DNA of 64,000 nt. It comes from Xestospongia bergquistia (taxonomy: Eukaryota; Porifera; Demospongiae; Haplosclerida; Petrosiidae). The DNA lies in contig OZ014415.1 in assembly GCA_963965975.1 (NCBI GenBank), positions 1,493,001 through 1,557,000 of the forward strand, read 5' to 3'. Each line of letters begins with the position of its first letter. The stretch's first letter is position 1. Made by a program: the position numbers and the translations under genes. The notes below the pieces were generated by a model that saw only the letters and a program-made list of their open reading frames with translations, did not search any database and was not told the DNA's origin. Of the stretch, positions 13,537-23,754 are shown piece after piece.

Positions 13537-13656
13537 AAGACATGGAAGAGCTTGAGGATCTTTATATAATTCAAGACAAATTGCACACAACAAATAATCT
13601 TTTATTGGTAAGAGAACAAGACTTGCATCTGATAGCGAATCCCTCCAATCAGCCAT
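13537..13656 (-). pseudogene. Truncated RING exon fragment (MAD type)
   Basis: Begins with ATG at 13656 and reads MADWRDSLSD...CAICLELYKD, like exon 1 of TRIM C, then stops abruptly after the codons for LPC. It is fused to trmt12 intron-2 sequence (TACTATATATTAATGG). Only the first ~40 codons of the RING exon remain and no second exon belongs to it. It marks a recombination junction. Confidence 0.8.
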
Positions 13657-13859
13657 TTTAATTTCATGCAAGTTTGTCAAAGTGGTGCTATTATGTACAC
13701 GCCCAATAAAGCATGTGCAGTATGTGTGTCATCATGATGTACTTTCAACTTAAAAAATTTCTAGTCAAACTAGTCAAACTGGTATACACATGTATAGATA
13801 CTAAGTATAAAATTAGATGATTTGACAAACACAAAGAAAATATAAAAACATTGAATTAA

Positions 13860-16800
13860 CTAAAACACTAGTACAGCTTCTTTCTCCCAGTCACACACCC
13901 ACACAAATCCATCAAGATCTACAGCAATACCACAAGGAGATTGTAAGTATCCTTCTCCTATATGACTAACTAGTTGACCATCTAGAGAGAAGACAGACAC
14001 ACGTGATGCTTCCTTTTCTGTTACATACACATAGTCTCCTTTAATATAGATGCCTCGAGGATCTTTAAGAATATGTTGTTCATCTTTCATACCAATATAA
14101 TGTTGAAAAATACAGTTAACATCCAGTACTTGTACTCTATTGGTAGTATCAATAACATACATTCTATCGTTGTCATCAAAAGCTATATCCATACAATGAA
14201 TGAAATGACCTGGTTCATTACCAAAGCTACCAATTGATGCAATAAAGTCAAGTGTATTAAGATCATATACTAATATGTTATTACGGCCACTGTTACATAT
14301 ATATAGGTGGTCTCGATTTATTGCTATTCCACAAGGTCCATCGAATATATCATGATTAGAAAATGCATGAACTCTTTCTCCTGATAAATTATATTTTATT
14401 ACTTTGTTTCGATTGTGACAAGATTTGTAGATACTTCCATCAGGACCCACACAAATACCTGATACTTGACGAGGTTTCATTGGTGAAGAACGAAAAGTGT
14501 TCCCAGTTAGTTTTTGAGTTTGTTTATCAAACACTGTAATATCAGTCTTTGTTCCAATGTAGATTAACTCTGATGACTTTTCATAACTGGAGGTAGCCAC
14601 TGGCCAGCATTTTGATAGATTAGTGCTAAAAGTTTGAACTGGTTTTCTTAGATGTTTAGGATGAATGGGAACAAAGAAACGAGTAGGTTGTATGGTAATG
14701 TCCCCTTCTATTACAAGATTGTACCGTCCACGAACAGTAGGTTGATAAGCAATTATATAATAAGATTTTCTTGCTTCAACTAGTGCTGGGAGAAACTCAG
14801 GGATAAAAAACTGGTGGATATGTCTTCCTAGGGGACTTAATTTCACAGTGACTTTAGCTACTTCACTTTGTGTGTGACAATAGATATAGTTGATACTGTG
14901 CAGGGATGGGGATTCTAACCCAGCTCCAAAAAGGTATGTACATTTTTCTTCCTTGATTTCACCAGCTTTGGTTGGTAATAGTGCTTGTAAGGTGGTACTG
15001 TCTGGTATGTATGTGTTGAAGTATGCTGGCAATGTGGAAGAGGTAGACAGAAAGAAGCTACGATTGTTCTTGTGGATTAGCTCAACATCATCCATCACCT
15101 TGTCTTTATTTTTAAAGAACTCTTGTGAAGATCTTTCATCAATGATTTTTTCTACCAATGTTAGTGTTGCCTCAGATTTACTGAGCAATTGAGATGATAA
15201 ATTTGTCATTTTGTCAAGTTTTGATAACTCACTAACCTTTATTTTGTCGACCTGCTCTACAAAAGCTACTTTTTGCTCAGTAAACGTGGCCACTGCAGTA
15301 TCAAAAAAGTTAGTGATAGATTGAATAGCTTTGTCACAGCTTTCATTAAAACTCTGTTTAGTCTCATTAACTTTAGCAATATAGCTATGAATTTGCTGAC
15401 ATTGTCCTTCAATACTAACTTTGGGACCGTCAAATTCATCTTTAAAAGTTTCAGCAGCTTTTGATGCTGTTGTTAATTTGTGTCCACTAGCACTGTGACT
15501 GGAGACACAATCAGAGCACACAAGTTTCAAGCATCTTTCATTTTCACAGTAAAAGTCTAATGGCATATTGGGATGAGCATCACAGGTGTCTGTAACTGGA
15601 AGAGATAATTGAAGAGAGGACTCAAGTATGTTTGGTTCCTCTGTTGATTCTGTTGGCTCAATCATGGGGACAGAGTTAAGTACATTTCTTCCTTGCCTTG
15701 TGACCAATGTCTATATATGTTAAAAAAAGAAATATTATTACATAATAATGTAAACATCATACATTGGACAAATGCACATGTAGTTTGAGCACATTTTATA
15801 TAACATCTGATCAAAAAGGGACTTTTTAATGCATCAGAGAATGACATGCCCCATGGCTATGATAGCAGTAGTAACAACCATTGTAGATTTTCATTGATTA
15901 ATTCTGGGTCATGAAGTACGTGTATATAACTATAATACAAATTATGTGAAGTTACACATATTCTAGTGAGTCATACAGTTGTAGTTTACACAACACAGTA
16001 TCTAGTGTAAATGCTCTCATACATCCAGTCTTATATCTATATGATATACATATATATATTCTCTATATAGACCTTATATGATGTGTCACAGTAGAAGAGT
16101 AATAATATTGAACTACAATGAGGTTTCTTTTGCATGAATATTACTGCTGTTATGCTATGGTAGCAGTAGTGACAAACATTGTAAGTTCTTCAGTAATTGA
16201 TTAATTTTAGATCACGAAGTATGTGTATATAACAATAATAACAGACTATATATGAAGTTACCACAATGACATATTCTAGTGAATCATATAACTGTAGTTT
16301 ACACAATATCTAATGTAAACACTCACACACATGCAAGAGCTCTCTTATATCTATATGATATACACACATATATACTTATATGGACACTTTACGATGTGTT
16401 ACTGCAGTAGGGCAATAATATTGAACTACAACAAGGTTTTTCTTAGGTTAAATACATGAATATTACTGCTGTTAAATTGAAATAGCTATAATTATTATTA
16501 TATCACTAAATAATAAGTTGGTACATTTATAGGAAGTGAACAATAACAAATTAGTTGATGAAATTTGAAAATAAACATAATATACTGTTTTGATTACTAA
16601 CATCTTATGGAATGTAATATTTACATAGCATCTTCTTTTCTTTGTCTAAAAATAAAAATAAGTTCAAACATTTGGTAAAAACAACCAAATTTCTTACAAA
16701 ACAATTAGTATGTTTACTTTCAGTTTGGATCAACTAATAGTTTGAGAAATTTAAGATTCTTTTCATAAGATAAAAATTGCATTAACGACAGACAACATTG

Positions 16801-17094
16801 TCATGCATATGTTTGATAGACTAGATTTAAAGTCAATAATTTACATACCTCAATAAAGCCTCTCATTATTCTCATAATTTGAAATGCAACTGGAAAATCA
16901 GTAATATTTGACAAATCATATCGACATTCAGGACATTTTGGGCCAGCTGCTGAGATCACAGTTTGTAGACATTGATTGCAAAAAACATGTTGACATGGAA
17001 GAGCTCGAGGATCTTTGTATATTCCTAGGCAAACAGCACATTGTAGCTGGTCTTTTATTGGTAAGAGGGAGTCTAGTCCTTCAGAATCGTCCAT
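13860..17094 (-). CDS. TRIM-NHL protein E (698 aa), chimeric
   Basis: Exon 1 16849-17094 (82 codons, start MDDSEGLDSL, donor GAG|GTATGT); exon 2 13860-15710 (acceptor TATATAG|ACATTGG), phase 0. RING CAVCLGIYKDPRALPCQHVF with CNQC and CPEC; B-box CDAHPNMPLDFYCENERC; coiled coil; filamin-like segment; NHL to ...AVLVF. The B-box to filamin part follows D, but from about 14590 leftwards the linker before NHL (KSSELIY, VFDKQTQKLTGN, FRSSPMKPRQ) follows B and C. This is a sign of gene conversion or unequal exchange. The promoter region carries a 336-bp insertion absent from A and D. Confidence 0.9.
15850..16440. repeat. Internal duplication in TRIM E intron
   Basis: The block beginning GCTATGATAGCAGTAGTAAC (about 15857) recurs in diverged form at about 16148 (GCTATGGTAGCAGTAGTGAC). 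Both are followed by GATTAATT..., GTGTATATAAC and a TATCTATATGATATA stretch. A and D have one copy. Non-coding. Confidence 0.7.
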
Positions 17095-17142
17095 TCCCCA
17101 AAGACTTTATTTTGGGCTGGCGTTTTATGATTCGGCAGTAGG

Positions 17143-17478
17143 CGAGCTAGCCCATGCAATTGCTCCTTCTTATATATGAGGGTCTAGTCTAGAAGCGAAT
17201 TATAATTACGCTTACTGCCCTATTGGAATGTGAGGCAGTATTCTTCCTGTTTTTGTTATCCTTTGACTCTATACTATGAAAAAATTGGAATAAAGAAGTT
17301 CACTAAAATAACAATTTTTTCCACCAATTTGTGACAATTGTAATAACATTTTGTATACACTATGTAAACATTGTGGTACTGCCAAACATATCACACATTC
17401 AAATTGGGTAGTAAGCCTAGTTCGCCTTCATTTGCCCATCAGCTTATTGAAAGGAGGACAGGCTAGCTCGCTAGACTA
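17143..17478. mobile_element. Transposon-like insertion upstream of TRIM E (hAT-like by TSD length)
   Basis: In A and D the sequence ...GGCAGTAGGCGTGACC... runs straight on. Here it is interrupted by 336 bp bounded by the 8-bp direct repeat GCAGTAGG (17135-17142 and 17479-17486). The insert ends carry an inverted pair CGAGCTAGCC / GGCTAGCTCG. An 8-bp target duplication is typical of hAT elements; the class is an inference. It contains no coding sequence. Confidence 0.65.
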
Positions 17479-17588
17479 GCAGTAGGTGTGAACAAATTTG
17501 ACATGCAAGATCACATTTATTAACCCTTTAATGACAATTTTACATAAAAATACGTAATATGGATACATGTATTTCATAATGTACAGAC

Positions 17589-19875
17589 TTAATGTTGTCG
17601 TCTGCATTCCAAATCCACTACCACATGATCAACATGTGGTGCATACGACTTGACATGTTCAACATGTTGTACTGTCACTATCCAACACTGCTGTTCACAT
17701 TTCTCACATGGATTATGTGTCTCTAGTAATAATAAGATCTTACTACTAACATCCTTTGCCCATGATAACCATATAGCTTGTTTAGAAGATTGAATTTCTG
17801 GTAAAATATAAGTAGGGAATCCTATAGATGTTTTATGTTTAGTTGTAGTACTCAGTTCTGGACCATTTAAACAATCTTCTGTCTTTGTTATTAGATTTAC
17901 AATGTGAGGATTTTCATAGCAAGTATTGCCTTCGAATGAGTCTTTGATTGGTGTATCATCACTAATAGGTGTGGCTCCACTTAGTGGAAATTGATATGTA
18001 GATGTACTTAAACTCTCTTCTATATTATAATCTGATATTGATGACAATGATACTTCAGTTAATAGTTCATTAGTATCATTAGTGAGGTTTGAGTCAACAT
18101 TACCATGTACATGTAACCAACCTCCTTTATCTGATCTGAGACAAGAACAAGCCACAGGCCATCCTTCTTCACTGGAAGGAATTAAACCAAGCAATACACG
18201 ATCTGCTATATTCTTAGGAGCTACCTAATAAAAAGGGAACTTGATTTATATCATATTGCTATTTACTCAACTGCTTATCCATCCATCAATCTATCCATAA
18301 ATCAATATATTTATTTATCCATCTATCCATCCATTCACGCATTAACTCTAACCTCCCTATTATCCCCTTGATGCACTACACATCGATCATTGACACCATT
18401 AGCAATTAATCCTCGTTTCAATCCTTGAACAGCAGCTGGATTCCATTCACAAGCATGTACACATTTCACACCAGTATGTACCAGTAGTGGTAAAGTAAAA
18501 TAACCAATTCCTGTAGAGTAAATGACAATTATACATTATAAAGTAAATATCTACAGTACTATGTATTAATAGCAAATACATAATAGCTCATTTAATTATT
18601 TTGATCAGATGAGAGAGTACAAGGACAATACATTATTGTCTTTCTGACTCAAGTGGATTCACTTGTGCTTACCAGCATACAAATCAACTATAGTTTCTCC
18701 ATCACAAGACAATTGAGCCATTCTCAATTTCTCTGTGATATTTCCTCGACTAAACATACATTGTGTTACATCAAAGATGTATTTGACACCATTATCAATG
18801 TGCTCCACCCATTCATTATCTCCTAACACTAACATCACATCAGGAGAACGAAATTGATCAGGCAAAACACTTCCTTGTAAAGCAATTCTACTGCAACATA
18901 GAACTTCAGCTATAAATGACCAGATCTTGTCATCTTTACTGCTTAGTATCTCCCAAAAAGGGTGTGTAAAAGGTGCTTTTGGTAAGACCACCAAGTTGCC
19001 ATGACGATAGATCTTTGTTAATGCTACACATACATTAATGAGAAAATCATTCATTAGTTCTCTATCAATAATGCCTTGTTGTGCTGCTCTTTCGTTAACA
19101 ATAGTTTCTATTTTCTGTGCTTTAGTGTTATTAGTAGGTTTCTTTTTTGTTGTCTTGTCATTTGGTAATTTGCATAGCTTGCAATCTTCAAGAGGTGCAG
19201 GTAAATGGACTGTTTCCATAGCAATTGTCATGTTTGATGTTGACTCTGTTGAGGGGAGTGTGCTTCTTCTTGTTTCAAATACTAGAAATTCAGGTTTTAC
19301 TGGTATAGCATACTCTCCATCAGTTGTTTTAGTGATTATTCTTGTTCTGTCATAATGACCATTTGCTTCAAGAAGAGTTCTAAAATACATGTAAAGAAAT
19401 CATAACAATATCACATAGTTATTGTATTAGTAATTATTATATTAGTTGATGCTACTGGACTGTAGCTAGTATTATAGGTTTGTTTAGTCCAGCTGTTGAT
19501 GTTATCCACCTATGTAAATGCAACAATGTATATCTTTAAGATGGCCAGAATTTCAATCATATGCTTCCAACTATTGAATGCAACAAAGAAACATGCCATC
19601 CATGATAATGTTCTAAAATAACAAGGTATTTGTTGAGATAGTTTTAATCATCAGTTAGAATGGCATGCACTAGCAGTGGACCAGCTTGTGAACAAGCCAG
19701 CATCAGTTCAGTGTCATTTACTATCCTTCCCAAAATTATATTGTCGATTTAAAATCATCATTGCCATTACTATTAAATAACTTACGATATCGTACCATAA
19801 AACTCACTTTATCTGCTTTATACGTTTTGAGTCATTTTGGAGGAGAACCCAATTCTCCTCATGCTTGTCCGCCAT
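17589..19875 (-). CDS. TRMT12: tRNA wybutosine-synthesizing protein 2 (TRMT12/TYW2), 522 aa
   Basis: Four exons: 19808-19875 (MADKHEENWV...), 18673-19379, 18353-18510, 17589-18224; all phases agree. TYW2 transfers the 3-amino-3-carboxypropyl group from S-adenosylmethionine in wybutosine synthesis at G37 of tRNA-Phe. Family hallmarks seen: VEHIDNGVKYIFDVTQCMFS and GNITEKLR, then the SAM-site motif DLYAGIGYFTLP across the exon 2/3 junction, VHACEWNP, GDNRE, LGLIPSSEEGW, GGWLHVHGNV and the C-terminal VKSYAPHVDH. It is somewhat longer than the roughly 450 residues of vertebrate TRMT12, partly through a Ser/Thr-rich insert before the C-terminus. Divergent from zranb2 with an 86-bp gap. Two broken partial copies lie in the TRIM array. 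Confidence 0.95.
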
Positions 19876-19961
19876 TTGTTTTCTAAATATACGATTGCAC
19901 AAAAATAATTCTGAAATTATGTCATCAAAGTTATAATTAGAAAAAGTTTGAATAGCTAAAA
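19876..19961. promoter_or_regulatory. Short divergent promoter region, trmt12 / zranb2
   Basis: The two start codons face away from each other with 86 bp between them, so both core promoters and both 5' UTRs must fit here or overlap the first exons. No TATA box or other clear motif is seen. Confidence 0.6.
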
Positions 19962-22031
19962 ATGGCAAAGACCTTAAAAGTGAATGAAGGAGACTGGATT
20001 TGCGGAGAGAAAAGGTAATATTAACATGTTTATGTATCTAAATGAATCGTTAGAATGCGATATGAAGTCATTTTTATGTGAATATGACTGTATATTTTTC
20101 ATTGAAGTTAGTTGTGTTTTACTTTCTAGTTGTGGTAATATCAACTTTTCTTGGAGAGACAAATGCAACAAGTGTGGCAAAAGTAAGTTTTGACAATGAT
20201 AAACAAAAGCTAATTAATGACTCGTGTACTTATAGCCACACCCTTTAATAATGTATGCATCTTGATAGATCTAGTGTTTATTGTTATGTCTTTTCAGGTA
20301 AAGGTAAAGTAGATGTGTTTAAAAAGGCAGGCAATGAGATAGGTAGACAACTTGCCACTAAAAGCGGAGGACTGTTTAGTGCTGAAGATTGGCAATGTCC
20401 AATGTATGTAACAGAACTTATGAGATGATAATTATAACCCTTTCTCTCTCCTTTTTCTTCTGGTAGGTGTGGCAATGTGAATTGGGCAAGACGAAATGAA
20501 TGTAACGTCTGTAAACAACCTAAGTTTTCAAAAGTTGAAGCTCGTACTGGTATGAATTTGATTGGTGTTATTCATTCACTTGTCTATCTATCCATTATTT
20601 CATTCATAATATATCCATTCACATACTCGTCCATTGATCCGTTAACTAGCAGTTTCTGGATGTAACCAGTATCAGGATTACATCATCACATTGATAATAG
20701 CTATTCCCTAGACCCTAACTCTAAAAATAGTAGCACGTAATCCTGTGTTACTATTTTTAGTAATCATATGATTATATATGATCATATGATCACATCTGTC
20801 TGTCGATATATCTATATATCCATTCTTTTTAGGTGCTGGTGGTGGGTATTGTGATCGTGATAATGTAGAATATATTGATAGATATGATTCAGATGATGAA
20901 ATTGATGACGTTAGTAAACCAATTATATCGCTACATTACATGTAATATCACTATATCATATGTACTATTACATGTAATGCATTGTAAGATCTATTAACAT
21001 TTTTTTCTTATTTATTTTTTAATCCCTTTCTTCTTGTTTGACATACTTGACTTTTACATATACCTTTTTTCTAAATAGTTTGGTCGTAAAAAGAAACAGT
21101 ATCGTTTATCATCAAAATCTAGAAATGACTCCAAGGTATGTGTGTTATTAAGATAATATGTACTCTAGCGTATCAACTATGTTATCAACTATATGTATGG
21201 ATGACTGACTGGGTGGGTAATGGATGACTGACTGGGTTTGTAATGGATGACTGACTGGGTGGGTAATGGATGACTGACTGGGTGGGTAATGGATGACTGA
21301 CTGGGTTTGTAATGGATGAATAAGTTGATTAATTGAATTTGACTGATGAATGGATAAATGGTTTTGTAATCCCTTCCTATTTTTAGTTCTAACGATTAAA
21401 AACATTTTTTTAGTTAATTATCTTTTGTTCTGTTCAGATCAAAGATAAAAAGACTAAAGAAGAAAAGAATGGTACATTATCAAAGTACAATATTACTAGA
21501 AGTAATCAGGAGGAAAATATTGATGATGAGGAGGAGGAGGATGAGGATGTTGATTTATCAAAGTATGATTTGATTGTTAGTGATGAGGAAGAGAGTCAAA
21601 TGAAGTAAGTTAAGAACAACTAACTATATGTTTATCTGAGTATCTGTCCATTTATCCACCTATCTTTCCATTTATTAATTTGTTTATATATCCATTGGTC
21701 TATCTATATCAATTCATTCATCCATCCTTTCTCTGACCTAGTCATAATATTGTTATGGATTTATGGATTTAGGTCTGATAGTCCTCATAAAAGGTCTCGT
21801 TCTAGGAGTCGCTCTAGTAGTCCTAAGAGAAGACGCCATTCTTATCGTTCCAGATCCAGGTCACCAGATCGTCGCAAAAGATCTCGTTCTCGATCTTATG
21901 AAAGAGGGCGTGGCCACAAGAGAGCTCATTCGAGATCTAGATCTAGATCCAGATCACATGAACGAAAAGGACGATCAAAGGAGCACAGACGAAGCCACAG
22001 ATCTCGTTCTCATTCTAGAGATCGTAGATGA
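19962..22031 (+). CDS. ZRANB2: ZRANB2-like splicing factor (284 aa)
   Basis: Eight exons: 19962-20014, 20130-20182, 20298-20403, 20467-20549, 20833-20909, 21079-21135, 21438-21604, 21773-22031; phases all agree. Two RanBP2-type zinc fingers: DWICGEKSCGNINFSWRDKC with NKC, and DWQCPMCGNVNWARRNECNV with C. These are followed by the conserved linker (GGGYCDRDNVEYIDR, FGRKKKQYR), an acidic stretch with DLSKYDL and a C-terminal Arg/Ser-rich domain (about residues 200-284). In the family the fingers bind single-stranded RNA 5' splice-site-like motifs and the RS domain contacts spliceosome proteins in the nucleus. Introns carry CCAT/ATTC and TGGATGAC repeats (for example 21195-21340). Confidence 0.95.
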
Positions 22032-22179
22032 AATGAACTTGAGATTGTCTTTCTTTTGTACCTGTTCTCTGTAGGAGTTGGTGACAGGTTGATATATGTT
22101 TACAACTCTACATGTATATGTGCTTATAATGAGCCTACCTCTTATTACTAAATAGTTTAATTTATTTATATTTTGTGCC

Positions 22180-22312
22180 TTATCTCTTTCTCTCTCTCTC
22201 TCTCCCTCCCTCCCCCCCCTCTCTCTCTCCCTCCCTCCCCCCCCTCTCTCTCTCTCCCTCCCTCCCTCCCTCTCTCTGTCTCTCTCTCTGTCTCTCTCTT
22301 TTTCTCTCTCCC
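22180..22312. repeat. (CT)n / (CCCT)n low-complexity tract
   Basis: About 130 bp of CTCTCT with interspersed CCCTCCCTCCC runs, in the probable 3' UTR of zranb2. The antisense open frame over it (Arg/Glu-rich) is a repeat artefact. Confidence 0.9.
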
Positions 22313-23059
22313 CACATTCTAGGTTCATCAATTACTCCCATATACTAGTATAGATATAAAGTAATAGATGTTTAATATGTGACGTTTAATATGTGACTCT
22401 ATCAAATTTGAACTTGTTCCCATCACGACACAATGCACATTAATTTATTTTCATTTTGTGATGTTTCAACTTCGACTCCCTTCTGTTCACATTGAACAAT
22501 TTTATTCCTTTTTTTGACTCTTGTTCACAGTCAACAATACATATTATAATGTATGCACTTTAACTCAACATAATTTTGATTAGAACCTTTTTATGAGCAA
22601 GTCTTTATTTAGTAAAGTCTGCTTCTCTTTTATTTAGTACTTGTCATATATTAACAATGCCAAGTCAACTTGTATTAAACTTACTAAACAATGAATCTAT
22701 TAAAGTATCTATAAAATATGTATAACAAATCTCGAGTAGAATTATAACAATAACATAATACACTGTATAACAGCTTTACATTATATGTGTAATTACACAT
22801 GCATAGTTTGTGTTATAATGGTCACTGTAGAATTTATAGTTGAATATATTGATCCAGTATAAGAGACCAGGTAAAGGTAGATCTCCAAAGTCAAAGTTTA
22901 AATCAACAGACTCAATTTATATTTCTCACATTGTTCTCTTGAGGACACACGATGCTATGATCTCAGGACATAAAGTATATTGTTTATTTGTAAATGATTA
23001 TGACGTAAACAGACTGAATTACTAACAAATTAACACTGTTCCCATGCTACACCTTCTCA

Positions 23060-23073
23060 GTTACCATGGCAAC
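23060..23073. promoter_or_regulatory. X-box-like RFX site
   Basis: GTTACCATGGCAAC fits the RFX X-box consensus GTNRCC-N(0-3)-RGYAAC on both half-sites. It lies between two 3' ends, not near an obvious promoter, so its role is unclear. Confidence 0.4.
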
Positions 23074-23754
23074 CACTATTTCTCCATGAATGACTAATAT
23101 CTATAATATAATTTTATCACAAAGGTGTGAAATCTTTAGTGTTAACCTCATTATTAATATTGATAATATGTGGCTTCAAGTTATAGGCTTGTCTTTAAAG
23201 CTTGAAGTTGGTAGCATTATTTAGAACTCTTGAATAAAGCTTTTTGGCTGAAGTTTTGATGACTAATAAACTTTCTCCATTACCTTCTTATTGAGTGTAT
23301 TGAAATAGAAGAATATTTCAAGAATATTTGAAACATCTAAAAGTAATTATTGTCTGTGTAAGAGTTTCATATATCTTTTTCAAACTTTCCTGGCTTGTTT
23401 TATTTGACATTATACATTTTAATTTCAACATATAACAATGTTATCATTAAAGAAGGGTTAAAAAAACTTGAGGAATTGAATAATATTAATGAAGTCAATA
23501 ATAGCAAAAATGAAGTAAATATATTTGACTATTTTTCATGAAAAAATATGTCATACAATATATAATAATAATAATAATAATAAGTGATATATGGTTGTAG
23601 GGATTTTCGTTTGAATACATAACAAAAACTAAAGTCCTCACGTACCTGTACGATGAATACATGTATATATCATGTATATTTTTGAGACTCAACTGATAAA
23701 ATTCTTATAATGAAATGGAGAATTTATGAATAAATGGCTATTTTCTTACATTAC

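Larger units (their letters stand above)
22032..23754. other. Convergent intergenic region
   Basis: The 3' side of zranb2 and of the GLIS gene. No convincing coding sequence; a short frame at 22840-23025 has no recognisable content. Holds a (CT)n tract, an RFX-like site and AT-rich 3' UTR-type sequence. Confidence 0.6.

Noticed and set aside
21763-22074. Second plus-strand frame (Asp/Leu-rich) in the last zranb2 exon
   Set aside because: Frame-shifted reading of the RS-domain repeat; the RS frame joins in phase with the upstream exons.
21975-22331. Antisense Arg/Glu-rich frame at the end of zranb2
   Set aside because: Complement of the (CT)n tract.
22840-23025. 61-codon frame in the convergent intergenic region
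   Set aside because: No family features, no splice partner, ordinary AT-rich sequence.
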